Source: TMED13 sp042090305 (lineage in GTDB: Bacteria > Pseudomonadota > Alphaproteobacteria > Methylaequorales > Methylaequoraceae). From it: a stretch of 26,506 bases of DNA. The position numbers and the translations under genes are program-made. The stretch is taken from assembly GCA_042090305.1 (NCBI GenBank), contig JBELJQ010000023.1, forward strand, positions 1 to 26,506. Direction: 5' to 3'. The stretch's first letter is position 1. Each line of letters opens with the position of its first letter. Shown here piece after piece: positions 8,181-17,006 of the stretch. The notes beneath the pieces are model-generated. The model saw only the letters and a program-made list of their open reading frames with translations. It made no database searches and had not been told where the DNA came from.

Positions 8181-11100
8181 ATGCTTACTGAACAATCAAA
8201 ACCCCAATATTCCGAATCCTTTTTTGCTGGAAGTCCTAGCACTATAGAGTATTTACCAAGCTGGTTAATTAAAGCTAATTTTAAAAGGACAGATTCAGAC
8301 TTAATTGCTACTTCAAGTGACAAATCTCAAGAAATAATATTTATTGATTTTTTTTCAAATTACGATCTACCATCGTTAATAACAGAGAATGGGTTAATTA
8401 TGAATGGGTCACTACTTTCACATTTAGCTGGCCCAAGAATAATTGGTCAATATGTACAAGCAGAAAACATTGAAACTCTATCGATTGGGGAAGTTTCAAC
8501 TATTAAAGGGAAAGTAGAAGCAACGCGAATTGATGGAACAACAGTTGAATTAAAAATAAAAGATCCTGTTTTTCAAGGCGATACTATCGAGACTATTGAT
8601 GATGGAAATGTTGGTCTAGTTTTTATCGATAAAACAACTTTATCTCTTTCTGAAGGTGGTAAAATGGTGCTTGATGAGCTCATCTATGATCCATCCACTG
8701 GTAATGGTTCTATGGTTGTTGATATGGTAGAGGGAGCATTCAGTTTCATAAGCGGAGAAGTAGCAAAAACTGGTCCAGATGCCATGCAACTCAAAACTCC
8801 AGTCGTAACTATGGGTATTAGAGGAACAACCGTTGCAGGTAAAGCTGCGATTGAAGGAAATGAAAATTCATTTACACTTTTACAAGATGCAGATGGTGGA
8901 GTTGGTCAGATTTCTGTTAGCAATGAAGGTGGAACGCAGGTTTTATCTCAGGTGGGTGCAACCACAGTTGTATCAAGCTTTCAAAGTGCACCCCCAGCAC
9001 CAATAATTTTAAGCGCTGCACAAATACAAGCAAATTATGGGACAGCATTGAATGTTTTACCACCTACACCTGCTGTTGCACCGCAACCTCAATCAGCTCC
9101 GGAGCCAGAAGCAGAACAAGAAGAATCACAAGAAGAGGTGACAGAAGAAGAAGTATCAGAGGGAGAGGTATCAGAAGAAGTATCTGAGGAAGGTGAAGAG
9201 GGTTCAAATGAAGACGGAGATTCTGAAGCGGGAGAAGAGGGACCTCCTGAAGGAGAAGATGGTATAGAAGGAGAAGAAGAGGGGCTTCCCGAAGGAGAAG
9301 AAGGTATAGAAGGGGAGGATGGGCCTCCCGAAGGAGAAGAAAGCAACTTAGAAGGTGAAGGTGGATCACCGGAAGGTGAGGGTGCCCCCATCGAAGATGG
9401 TGACCCACAAGAGGGTGAAGCTCCATTAGCAGCGGAGGGTGGAGACCCAGAAGGTCCACAAGGCCCAAGTAGTGAACAAGATGTAGCTGCAAGGGAAGCA
9501 TTTGACCAAGCTATGGCAGACGGCGCATCTCCTGAGGAGGCTATGGCAGCAGCAGCAGGAGCTGCTGGATTTGACGGACCTGTTCCAGGCGGCCCCGGAG
9601 ATGGACTGGATGGTCCTGGCGATCTTACATCAGGAGGACCTGGTCCTGGAGGACTTGAAGAACTTGGAGGAGCAATTGGTAGTGGGCCTGATGAAGGTCC
9701 GGTTGGTCTTCTTGCAAGCCCCGGAAGTTTTGGTGGCGCTATAGGTGCACCCCCCGGTGACCCTTTTAACAATTCATCAAATTTTGGAATGCCAGGTGCT
9801 TTTGCTGGCGCACCTGTCAGTTTTGCTGAGCCGCTAGGTGGAGCAGGAACTTATGGTGATCCTTTTGGAGGACCAGGTAGTTTTGGAAGTCCTTTTGGAC
9901 CATCAACTGGTTTTGGTGATTCTCAAGCAGGAGGATTACTGGGACAGTTTAGCCCAATGGAATCTTTTATACCAGGTAGTGGTGGAGGGTTTGGTGAATC
10001 TTTTGAATATATTAGTGATGATACATTTGTCGAACAATTTTTTTTCTTTGACGACCCATCTCTTTATGACGACTTTATTCCTCCAGAAGAACTTTCTAAA
10101 AATAGTGATGATTCATCTAATTCAAATCAAATTTTAACAGGTGACTCTAATGCAAATGTATTAGTTGGCGGTAGTGCAGATGATACGATAGATGGAGGAT
10201 TAGGTGTAGATACACTGACAGGTGGGGAGGGGAGTGATACATTTATTCTTTCAGACTTTGGTGATACAATAACTGATTTTACAACATCAGATAAAATTGA
10301 AATAAATTGGCTTTTTGATCCACCTGTATCAACTTATAATGTCACAAGATCATCTTTCTATACTTTTGAATCCTCATCTATACTCGGAGCATTAACTTGG
10401 ATTTCAGAACCTTCAAGTTCTTCTCAAAACTTAACTGAAACTGAGAGTAACGGTAGCTTTGGTTCAGCTCAAGTAATTAATAGATCATCTTTTAAAATTT
10501 CTACTAATAATGAAGTTGGAAATGATGCCTATCCTTGGGTAAATATAGGATCGGGTTATATAAATAACGGTATTGATATTTTTAAGGTTAATCTTCAAGA
10601 CGGAGAGACTTTAGTTGTTGATGTTGATTATGGTGACTCATATGGTATAAATTTTGATTCATATGTTACTGTTTATGACTCTTCTCTTTCTAGTGTAGCA
10701 GAAAATGATAACTCTTTAGTTAGTCAAGGAGGTACCGGTAGTTCTGGCTCACTGGATTCTTATGTTGAATATACTTCATCTTCAAGTGAGTCATTTTATA
10801 TTCTACTTGAGGATGCACCCAAAAACTCAAATTCAAGCACTAGAGGTGACTACGAAATAAATCTGAGCATTATTCCAACAGCAAAATCAACTGGTTTGGG
10901 CACTTCCTCAACTTCAAGCGTTGGTGGAAATAATGAACTTCCCTATGTTTTCAATATTACAGAAAATACTTCAAACTATTTAAGTAATAGTTTTAAAAGT
11001 GGATTAATTTCTTCAATTAGAAGAACCGACTCAACAACAGGTAACGGTAGTGAAGTTTTTATTGTGGCAGGGGATGGAGCAAATAGTGCAATATGGATGT

Positions 11101-11216
11101 GGGATGACTTATCAGAGGGATACGGTATCAGTAATAATGAACTTAGTTTTGTTGCTCATTTAGAAAATTTTGATAATGACGAACTTACAAGTTCTCAAAT
11201 TTCGTTTACTTCTTAA
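8181..11216 (+). CDS. FecR-domain / RTX type I secretion substrate 2 with PPC-like domain
   Basis: A 1011-residue paralogue of the preceding gene. The frame is open to a TTG at 8118, but ATG 8181 aligns with the paralogue's start and lies downstream of a good promoter. Order: conserved N-terminal module (about 20-95, YLPSWL, FIDFFSNYDLPS), FecR-like domain (about 100-265), Glu/Gly/Pro acidic stretch (310-430), the AFDQAMADGASPEEA helix (about 440-455), Gly/Pro-rich linker, FDDPSLYDDF (623-632), a short RTX block (about 650-690, GGLGVDTLTGGEGSDTF), then an insertion absent from paralogue 1. The insertion (about 748-897; ETESNGSFGSAQVI, then IDIFKVNLQDGETLVVDVDY) resembles a bacterial pre-peptidase C-terminal (PPC) domain. 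The last 90 residues match the C-terminus of paralogue 1. The FecR and AAQIQANYGTALNVLPPTP regions are nearly identical between the two, suggesting recent duplication or gene conversion. Confidence 0.85.
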   Translation: MLTEQSKPQYSESFFAGSPSTIEYLPSWLIKANFKRTDSDLIATSSDKSQEIIFIDFFSNYDLPSLITENGLIMNGSLLSHLAGPRIIGQYVQAENIETLSIGEVSTIKGKVEATRIDGTTVELKIKDPVFQGDTIETIDDGNVGLVFIDKTTLSLSEGGKMVLDELIYDPSTGNGSMVVDMVEGAFSFISGEVAKTGPDAMQLKTPVVTMGIRGTTVAGKAAIEGNENSFTLLQDADGGVGQISVSNEGGTQVLSQVGATTVVSSFQSAPPAPIILSAAQIQANYGTALNVLPPTPAVAPQPQSAPEPEAEQEESQEEVTEEEVSEGEVSEEVSEEGEEGSNEDGDSEAGEEGPPEGEDGIEGEEEGLPEGEEGIEGEDGPPEGEESNLEGEGGSPEGEGAPIEDGDPQEGEAPLAAEGGDPEGPQGPSSEQDVAAREAFDQAMADGASPEEAMAAAAGAAGFDGPVPGGPGDGLDGPGDLTSGGPGPGGLEELGGAIGSGPDEGPVGLLASPGSFGGAIGAPPGDPFNNSSNFGMPGAFAGAPVSFAEPLGGAGTYGDPFGGPGSFGSPFGPSTGFGDSQAGGLLGQFSPMESFIPGSGGGFGESFEYISDDTFVEQFFFFDDPSLYDDFIPPEELSKNSDDSSNSNQILTGDSNANVLVGGSADDTIDGGLGVDTLTGGEGSDTFILSDFGDTITDFTTSDKIEINWLFDPPVSTYNVTRSSFYTFESSSILGALTWISEPSSSSQNLTETESNGSFGSAQVINRSSFKISTNNEVGNDAYPWVNIGSGYINNGIDIFKVNLQDGETLVVDVDYGDSYGINFDSYVTVYDSSLSSVAENDNSLVSQGGTGSSGSLDSYVEYTSSSSESFYILLEDAPKNSNSSTRGDYEINLSIIPTAKSTGLGTSSTSSVGGNNELPYVFNITENTSNYLSNSFKSGLISSIRRTDSTTGNGSEVFIVAGDGANSAIWMWDDLSEGYGISNNELSFVAHLENFDNDELTSSQISFTS

Positions 11217-11251
11217 TTAATAAATTATACTTTTAATTAATTAACAAAAAA

Positions 11252-12841
11252 ATGCTTCATTGGTTTGAGATACTAAAAAAATGTAATTCACTTGGAACAA
11301 TAATTGTCATTTCTGTTCTAATCACAGTAATGGGTTTGTTAAGTCCAATTTTTATAATACATATCTTTAACAGATATATAACATTTGGACTTGAGGGCAC
11401 GCTTTATTTTTTAGTAATAGGAGCAATAACGGTTTCAACGTTTGAGTTCTTCTTCAGAAACCTGAGAAATAAAATTTTCAATCAAATTACACTTAAACCA
11501 ATAAGAGAATATAGATTAAATGTGGTTGCCGAATTATTTCAAAGAGAAAATATTAACAAAGATAAATTTATAGAATCACTTGACCTGAATAATAATTATC
11601 GCAAATTTCTCTCACCTCAAAATCAATCAAATATCTTTGATTCTTTTTTTCTAATATTTATTATTTTCTTTCTTTTTTTTCTAAGTACAAAACTTTCAAT
11701 TATATTTGTATTAATTTTAATTTCATATCTACTTGTTCAGAGAAAAAGTAATTTAAATAAAAAAAAAATAATTAAAAAAAATTTAATTAGAGTACAAGAT
11801 AAGGAAATAATAAAAGAACTAAAATATAATTTTGAACTTTTAAATTATTTTAATGCTTACAAATATACAAATTTTTTCATAGAAAATTATTTTCTTAAAA
11901 AAGAAAAAAATGACAGTGCTTTAACATTCTTAGATAACTTTCAGTTATCATATAATCATTACTTTTTGATTGTTAGTTCAATAATAGTAATTGGAATTGG
12001 TTCAACTTTTGTGGTAAACGGTGAACTGTCCATTGGAGCATTGATTGGTTTTAATATTTTTTCTTCACGTGCTCTAATAACTGCTGCAAGCGCCCAGCGT
12101 TCATATTTTAGCCTTACTTTAATAAATGAATTAACTTTAAATTATCAAGAGGCTTTCAAAGATTCTAAAATTAGATCTAAGGGTCTACAATTAAATAAAA
12201 TAACTGGGAATATAGAGGTAAAAAACATTGACTATTCATATCAAGATTCTAATTTTTTTCTTTTAAAAAATATTTCGATTAACGTTTCAGCTGGAGAGAT
12301 TCTAAATATCTCTGGTAAAAATGGTACAGGAAAAACAACTCTTGCACATCTAATTCTTGGATTGATTTCACCTAAGAGTGGTGAGATATTTATAGATAGA
12401 ACAAATCTTTTAAAACTATCATTAGTTTGGTGGAGACAACAGGTAGCCTATTTACCCCAAAATCCACAAATATTAAATTCCTCAATTACTGATAATATTT
12501 TGATGGCAAATGAAAGACTTAATCAAGACGAAATTAGCAGACTTCTTCAGACTGTTGGACTTGATGATAGTCTTAAAAAGTCAAACTTGTCTTTATCTGA
12601 TAATATTGATCTAAATTTATCATGTGGCATTAAAAAAAAAATACACTACGCAAGATTACTTGCTATGAATCCTCAGGTTTTTTTAATTGATGATCCATTG
12701 GGAAATCTTGATTCATCAGGAAAGGAAATGGTATTAAAATTGCTTTTATCCTTAAAAAAATCACAAAAAACAATAATTACTTTTAGTGAAGATGAATTAA
12801 TAAAAAAAGTGGTAGATAATAATATTATATTAGAGGGGTAG
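11252..12841 (+). CDS. ABC transporter, fused membrane and ATPase domains (T1SS set A), with altered catalytic motifs
   Basis: A 529-residue inner-membrane exporter half-transporter. Membrane segments occupy about residues 15-285 (clear hydrophobic stretches at 15-38, 50-65, 130-162 and 236-270), followed by the nucleotide-binding domain (about 320-529). There is no N-terminal C39 or C39-like domain, so it resembles the PrtD/LapB side of the T1SS ABC family only in layout. Walker A is intact (GKNGTGKT, 355-362) and the Q-loop Gln is present (Q403). Other motifs deviate: signature LSCGI (456-460) instead of LSGGQ, Asp481 in place of the catalytic Glu (FLIDDP), and Ser512 where the H-loop His is expected (IITFSED). 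It lies between the substrates and the HlyD gene (3-base gap), so it most likely energises their export. Whether it hydrolyses ATP normally is uncertain. Confidence 0.88.
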   Translation: MLHWFEILKKCNSLGTIIVISVLITVMGLLSPIFIIHIFNRYITFGLEGTLYFLVIGAITVSTFEFFFRNLRNKIFNQITLKPIREYRLNVVAELFQRENINKDKFIESLDLNNNYRKFLSPQNQSNIFDSFFLIFIIFFLFFLSTKLSIIFVLILISYLLVQRKSNLNKKKIIKKNLIRVQDKEIIKELKYNFELLNYFNAYKYTNFFIENYFLKKEKNDSALTFLDNFQLSYNHYFLIVSSIIVIGIGSTFVVNGELSIGALIGFNIFSSRALITAASAQRSYFSLTLINELTLNYQEAFKDSKIRSKGLQLNKITGNIEVKNIDYSYQDSNFFLLKNISINVSAGEILNISGKNGTGKTTLAHLILGLISPKSGEIFIDRTNLLKLSLVWWRQQVAYLPQNPQILNSSITDNILMANERLNQDEISRLLQTVGLDDSLKKSNLSLSDNIDLNLSCGIKKKIHYARLLAMNPQVFLIDDPLGNLDSSGKEMVLKLLLSLKKSQKTIITFSEDELIKKVVDNNIILEG

Positions 12842-12844
12842 GTC

Positions 12845-14119
12845 ATGAGTAATTGGTTAGATTGGAAGTTAGAAACAAATAATAAGCAAAACAATATAGA
12901 CGAATTAACAATCACAAGAAAATTTAAGATTCTTATTCTTTTATTCTCAGTTTTTTTTCTAATAATTATTAATCTTAAACTAATTGAAGTTTTAAGCTTA
13001 GCAGATGGACAAGTTATACCACAAGGAAGAATTAAATATGTTCAACATCTTGAAGGTGGAATTGTTGAACAGATACTTGTAAAGGAGGGTGAAAAGGTAG
13101 AAATAAATCAACCTCTAGTTATTTTGTCTAAGGAAAAGGCATCATCAGACTTCGAAGAAATTAACACACGTCTTAAATCCATTGAACTTGGAATATTGAG
13201 AGTTAAATCTGAAAAAAAGTCATTAAGTAATTTACAAATACCAAACAATCAAAAAAGCTATTTTGATAAAAATTTAATTAAATACGAAAATGATTTGCTG
13301 CTTAGTAATAGAAAGTCAATTAATAATCAAAGGGAGTCAAAAAAATCAACTATTAAACAAGCCGAAACAAATCTTAAAAATTTAAATAAAAGATTGGGTT
13401 TAGTTAAAGAGCAAGAGGAAATAAGTGAAAAACTTCTAGAAGCTGAAGCAACTAATAGATTGAGACATCTTGAGTTGCTAAGGGAACTTTCTGATGTTGA
13501 ATCTTCAATTGATGAGCAAAGATCATTAATTTTATTAAGTAAAAATGAGTTGGATAGAGTTAATTCGGATTATAGTCAAAGGTTAAATAATGAATTTTCT
13601 GATCTAAACAAACAAAAGGCCGAATTAAATAAAAGAATTGGTAAATTTTCTGATAGTTTGAAAAGAACAGTCCTAAAAAGTCCAGTTTCAGGGGTAATAA
13701 AACTCATTTCTGTTAATTCAAAGGGAGCAATAGTTGCTCCAGGAGTAACAGTAGCAGAAATTGTTCCTGAAAATGAAAAACTAATCATTGAAGCAAAATT
13801 ACCTTTATCTGAAATAGGTTATATTAATGTTGGTCTAGATGCTAAAATAAGACTAAATACTCCAGAGGGTTCAAGATTTCAACCAATCAATGGGATTGTT
13901 ACCTTTGTTGGAGCAGACACTATTTCTAATCAAGAAGAAGATTTCTACTTAGTAAAGATTGAGACCAATGATACATCTTTTAGTAAAAGAGATGAGACTT
14001 TTAAACTCTATTCAGGCGTGCCTGTGATGATTGGAATCATTACTGGAAAGAGAAGTTTCATTGACTATTTTTTGTCACCATTCAAGTTTAAATTTTCATT
14101 TGCACTTTCAGAGAGGTGA
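12845..14119 (+). CDS. HlyD family membrane fusion protein (T1SS set A)
   Basis: A 424-residue periplasmic adaptor linking the ABC transporter to TolC. It has a short cytoplasmic tail, one membrane anchor (about 28-47), a first lipoyl-like half (about 55-95, QVIPQGRIKYVQHLEGGIV), a long coiled-coil hairpin (about 100-270), a second lipoyl half (VLKSPVSGVIK near 280) and a beta-barrel C-terminus. These are the standard features of HlyD/PrtE-type T1SS adaptors, and the length is normal. A good ribosome-binding stretch (gaggggtagg) overlaps the end of the ABC gene, 3 bases upstream, so the two are coupled. It ends 4 bases before the convergent PII-type gene on the other strand, leaving no room for a separate terminator; I see none. 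Confidence 0.92.
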   Translation: MSNWLDWKLETNNKQNNIDELTITRKFKILILLFSVFFLIIINLKLIEVLSLADGQVIPQGRIKYVQHLEGGIVEQILVKEGEKVEINQPLVILSKEKASSDFEEINTRLKSIELGILRVKSEKKSLSNLQIPNNQKSYFDKNLIKYENDLLLSNRKSINNQRESKKSTIKQAETNLKNLNKRLGLVKEQEEISEKLLEAEATNRLRHLELLRELSDVESSIDEQRSLILLSKNELDRVNSDYSQRLNNEFSDLNKQKAELNKRIGKFSDSLKRTVLKSPVSGVIKLISVNSKGAIVAPGVTVAEIVPENEKLIIEAKLPLSEIGYINVGLDAKIRLNTPEGSRFQPINGIVTFVGADTISNQEEDFYLVKIETNDTSFSKRDETFKLYSGVPVMIGIITGKRSFIDYFLSPFKFKFSFALSER

Positions 14120-14123
14120 ATAA

Positions 14124-14420
14124 TCAAGAAGAGGATTTAAGGATTGGTTCGTGTTTGTAAATATATCCGTTTTTTTTACTGGAAAGTTTAAGATGTTTAT
14201 AAAGCTCGTCGAAAATAGCATTACTTTTATTTTCTTTAACAATCATTGTTAGGATCTCTGCTTCACTAGCAGAACCAAATTGTTGTACATCAAAGATATC
14301 TGAAGCCCTTCCATTAGCGTATCCCACGGATAATACTTCTGATTCTTTTGAAAACTTCTCTGTGACTCCTTGGCCTAGACCTTTTTTTATTAAGCCACCT
14401 ATTTCTACAAGTTTTACCAT
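14124..14420 (-). CDS. Small PII-like protein (second copy in the pair)
   Basis: A 98-residue protein with ferredoxin-like beta-alpha-beta character (MVKLVEIGGLI at the start, SEAEILTMIVKENKSNAIFDELYKHL in the middle). The middle segment parallels the ITRIIV-type strand and following helix of PII proteins, and it is paired with a clearer PII-type gene. Its ATG overlaps the stop of that gene by one base (TAATG at 14422-14418), indicating translational coupling and probably a joint complex. It lacks the recognisable GlnB T-loop with the uridylylated Tyr, so it is not canonical GlnB/GlnK. Ligand is unknown. Family assignment rests mainly on fold resemblance and context. Confidence 0.65.
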   Translation of the reverse strand: MVKLVEIGGLIKKGLGQGVTEKFSKESEVLSVGYANGRASDIFDVQQFGSASEAEILTMIVKENKSNAIFDELYKHLKLSSKKNGYIYKHEPILKSSS

Positions 14421-14782
14421 TACTTTGTTCCTTTGGCTCTTTTTATTACATCCTTAGGAATATGTGTGGCAACTCTGTCAAGTCTGACCATCCACATTAT
14501 CCCTTTACCAGGAGTATCTAAATCACCAGCCAAGTACATTGCTTCAAAAATTCTATTTGATTGTTCTTTGGATACAATAATTCTGATAATTTCTTTTTGT
14601 TCATCTATAGTAACACCCAAAAGGCCCATTCTATCCCTCACTCCTGTACCTTTCGCATAATTAATTGTTGCACCTTGAGCACCCACGGTTGTTGCTGACT
14701 CTACAATTTTATTAGCAAGTCCACTTTCCACCACACAGGTGATTAAATAGACATCAGAAAGGTAGGTAATTTCTCTAGCCAT
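14420..14782 (-). CDS. PII family signalling protein (non-canonical GlnB-like)
   Basis: A 120-residue protein with the PII outline: DVYLITCVVESGLANKIVES (strand and helix 1), a shortened T-loop region GATINYAKGTGVRDRMGLLG, EIIRIIVSKEQSNRIFEAM (strand and helix 2), and a B-loop-like PGKGIMWM before the last strand. The T-loop lacks the Tyr51 region of GlnB, so it is not a uridylylated nitrogen sensor in the classic sense. It lies 4 bases after the DUF1538 membrane-protein gene and overlaps the second PII-like gene by one base. PII proteins commonly gate a neighbouring transporter, as GlnK does AmtB, so it probably controls the DUF1538 protein in response to a nucleotide or metabolite. The ligand cannot be told from sequence. 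Confidence 0.82.
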   Translation of the reverse strand: MAREITYLSDVYLITCVVESGLANKIVESATTVGAQGATINYAKGTGVRDRMGLLGVTIDEQKEIIRIIVSKEQSNRIFEAMYLAGDLDTPGKGIMWMVRLDRVATHIPKDVIKRAKGTK

Positions 14783-14786
14783 ATTT

Positions 14787-16499
14787 TTATCCTTTTATTT
14801 TAGTTTTTTGTTTAATTTGTATGTAAAGTCCCATTAGTAATACAGCTAAAATAGGACAAATACTTGCCATTGAGAGGATTCCAAATCCCTCAGTGGCGGA
14901 AACAGCATTACCCAACCCTAATCCCATTGCTAGAACCAATGGCACAGTTACGGGACCTGTTGTAACCCCTGCACTGTCCCATGCTACATTTACAAACTCC
15001 TCCGTTGAGAAGTGAGTTAAGACAATTGCAAGAAGATATAAAGGTATGAGAACCGTTGCTAAATCAAAGCCAAAAACAATCTTTCCAACGCCGAGGGCAA
15101 TCCCAAATGCAACTCCACCAGCCACACTATACATTAACATAGATTTTTTAAATGCTCCATTTGTTAAATCTTGAACGGTTAGCCCTAAAGCGTTTAAAGC
15201 TGGTTCAGCTAAAGTGGCACCAAAACCAAGAAGCCATGCAAAAAGAATTACAATAGTTAACCCCAAAATTTCATTATAAATTGGAGAAATCGGGCTGACT
15301 GGAACTTCCATAAAGGCAGCAGGTAAAGTTGATCCTGCTTGAGTGCCTATTGCCCCTAAACCATATGTTAATCCAATACCAAACACACACATTCCAACAA
15401 TTGATAGCGTAAGGCCATATATTGTCACTAAATTATTTGGTAGTTTTGATCTCAAAATTATAAATAAAACAAACATTAAAAAAAGCACCAAAGGTAATAT
15501 AGCTCTTACACCTAATATTATTTCAACAAAAGGGGTTTTATCCCATCTAGATAATTCTGCACTTGAAAGACTGTTATTTGCTATTTCAGCACTTGCGAGA
15601 ATTTCTTCAACTGTAACATTTTGTGAAACGTAAATTGACAAGAGCAATACGGCAATGATGGGAAATAAAGATGCCATTGTAACTACACCAAAACCTGAAA
15701 GAGATGAATTTCCTTTACCAGCTGACGCTGCTATCCCTATACCTAATGATAAAACAAGTGGAACTGTTACAGGTCCAGTTGTAACTGCGCCACAGTCCCA
15801 TGCTAAGCCAAGTATTGTTTTAAGATCGGGGTTAAACCAAACATATATTGTAAGAGCTATTGTAGGAAAGAGTGCTAAATAAATTAAAGGCTTAAGTGAC
15901 CACCCCATAACAAACCTGATAGTTCCGATTACTGCAGCCAAACCAACACCAGCACCAACAATAAGAACTAGTGGGAGAGTCCAATTATTTAATAGTTCCC
16001 ATAGGTATGGTGCATCTGTTGGGTTCACTGAGGATCCAAAAGCTTGAAGAGCACCAATTGCAGGCTCGGCAAATGTAACGCCAACCCCCAGAATTGCAAT
16101 TATAATTAAGACAACAGGCATTGACGCCCTCTTAGGTAGGTTATCTCCTATGATTGTGCCAAATGGCATTAAACCAGTTTTAAGACCCTCCATAAAAATT
16201 GCCAAGCCCACTATAACAGCCATTAAACCAAGGCAAATTGTTCCAGCAGAGGAAATTGGTTGTCTTAATATCAAAAGTTGAAATAAAAATAAATAAATTG
16301 CTAATGGAAAAACGGCTTTAACTTGATCTAATATTCTTACATAAGTGTAGGGAGCTAAAAGCGAAACTGCTTTAGCAAATCCTATTTTTATTTTTTCTGC
16401 TTTTAAACTTTTACCTTTAGCAGGTGAGGGAGTCAAAAGATTATAGCTGATTGTATTATGCTTTATTTCTGACTCGTGAACAAAATCCGAATATTTCAT
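14787..16499 (-). CDS. DUF1538 family integral membrane protein
   Basis: A 570-residue polytopic membrane protein made of two similar halves. Each half contains an AEPA motif (AEPAIGAL 144-151; AEPALNAL 431-438) and a WD-x-x-x-VTTGPVTVPLVL motif (WDCGAVTTGPVTVPLVL 234-250; WDSAGVTTGPVTVPLVL 507-523). Each such motif is followed by a helix of the FGxxxMASxxPIxAVLL type. This is the DUF1538 pattern, a predicted transporter family with an internal repeat and unknown substrate. About a dozen hydrophobic segments can be seen. The N-terminal 45 residues are cytoplasmic-looking and charged. It is followed by two PII-type genes at 4-base and overlapping spacing, so the three form one unit. The gap to the upstream CNB gene is 39 bases, with no clear terminator, so read-through from the secretion operon is possible. 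Confidence 0.85.
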   Translation of the reverse strand: MKYSDFVHESEIKHNTISYNLLTPSPAKGKSLKAEKIKIGFAKAVSLLAPYTYVRILDQVKAVFPLAIYLFLFQLLILRQPISSAGTICLGLMAVIVGLAIFMEGLKTGLMPFGTIIGDNLPKRASMPVVLIIIAILGVGVTFAEPAIGALQAFGSSVNPTDAPYLWELLNNWTLPLVLIVGAGVGLAAVIGTIRFVMGWSLKPLIYLALFPTIALTIYVWFNPDLKTILGLAWDCGAVTTGPVTVPLVLSLGIGIAASAGKGNSSLSGFGVVTMASLFPIIAVLLLSIYVSQNVTVEEILASAEIANNSLSSAELSRWDKTPFVEIILGVRAILPLVLFLMFVLFIILRSKLPNNLVTIYGLTLSIVGMCVFGIGLTYGLGAIGTQAGSTLPAAFMEVPVSPISPIYNEILGLTIVILFAWLLGFGATLAEPALNALGLTVQDLTNGAFKKSMLMYSVAGGVAFGIALGVGKIVFGFDLATVLIPLYLLAIVLTHFSTEEFVNVAWDSAGVTTGPVTVPLVLAMGLGLGNAVSATEGFGILSMASICPILAVLLMGLYIQIKQKTKIKG

Positions 16500-16538
16500 G
16501 TTTTGTATAATATCATATTTCGTATCTTAATAAAATAA

Positions 16539-17006
16539 CTAATCTAAATGAGTAGTTGATTTTTCTAATCTATAAAAAATCTGTTGTGCAAGCTTTGTTA
16601 TTATTTGATTTTCATCCCCAAGAGTCTCATCTAAAAATTTCCTAGAAAACGGTATTTTCTGAAATTCGGATCTTTTTGATAGTTCAATACACAGATCATT
16701 GATTATTTTTTTTGCAGCATCTGAACCACTATCAAGTAATTCATTCAGATTATCTTTACTGATACTTACGAGTTCAGTTGCAGATCCTGCTATTATTGTA
16801 GCACTTCTTTTTTGATCAAGAACTAAAGCCAGTTCTCCAAAAAATTCCCCATCTCTCATAGAACCTTTTTTTTGGTTATCAACCAGAACATCTAAATGAC
16901 CATAAACTATCATGTAAGCAGAATCGCCTTCATCTCCTTGTCTAAAAAGCTCATCACCTTCTTTCATAAGAACTTTTGTTGTACTACCCATTTGAACTGT
17001 TTTCAT
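16539..17006 (-). CDS. Small cyclic nucleotide-binding (CNB) domain protein B
   Basis: A 155-residue protein consisting of one CNB (cNMP_binding) domain (about 5-112) plus a helical tail. The phosphate-binding cassette is complete: FGELAL (G57, E58) followed by KRSAT with R67, the Glu and Arg that contact ribose and cyclic phosphate in CRP and PKA. There is no DNA-binding helix-turn-helix and no enzyme domain, so it is not a CRP-like transcription factor. The tail holds IITKLAQQIFYRLEKS, matching the tail of the neighbouring CNB protein. It is the last gene of the five-gene operon, starting directly after the previous stop (TAAATG). It is likely a cAMP-responsive accessory subunit; the partner is unknown, with the secretion machinery the obvious candidate. 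Confidence 0.87.
   Translation of the reverse strand: MKTVQMGSTTKVLMKEGDELFRQGDEGDSAYMIVYGHLDVLVDNQKKGSMRDGEFFGELALVLDQKRSATIIAGSATELVSISKDNLNELLDSGSDAAKKIINDLCIELSKRSEFQKIPFSRKFLDETLGDENQIITKLAQQIFYRLEKSTTHLD

Noticed and set aside
5282..11216. A FecIR-type signalling system based on the FecR domains
   Set aside because: No sigma factor, TonB-dependent receptor or membrane anchor is present; the FecR-like domains sit in RTX secretion substrates.
5282..14119. Canonical Lap system (LapA, LapD, LapG)
   Set aside because: No LapG protease or LapD-like GGDEF/EAL protein is encoded here, and the substrates lack a clear TAAG/PAAG site near the N-terminus.
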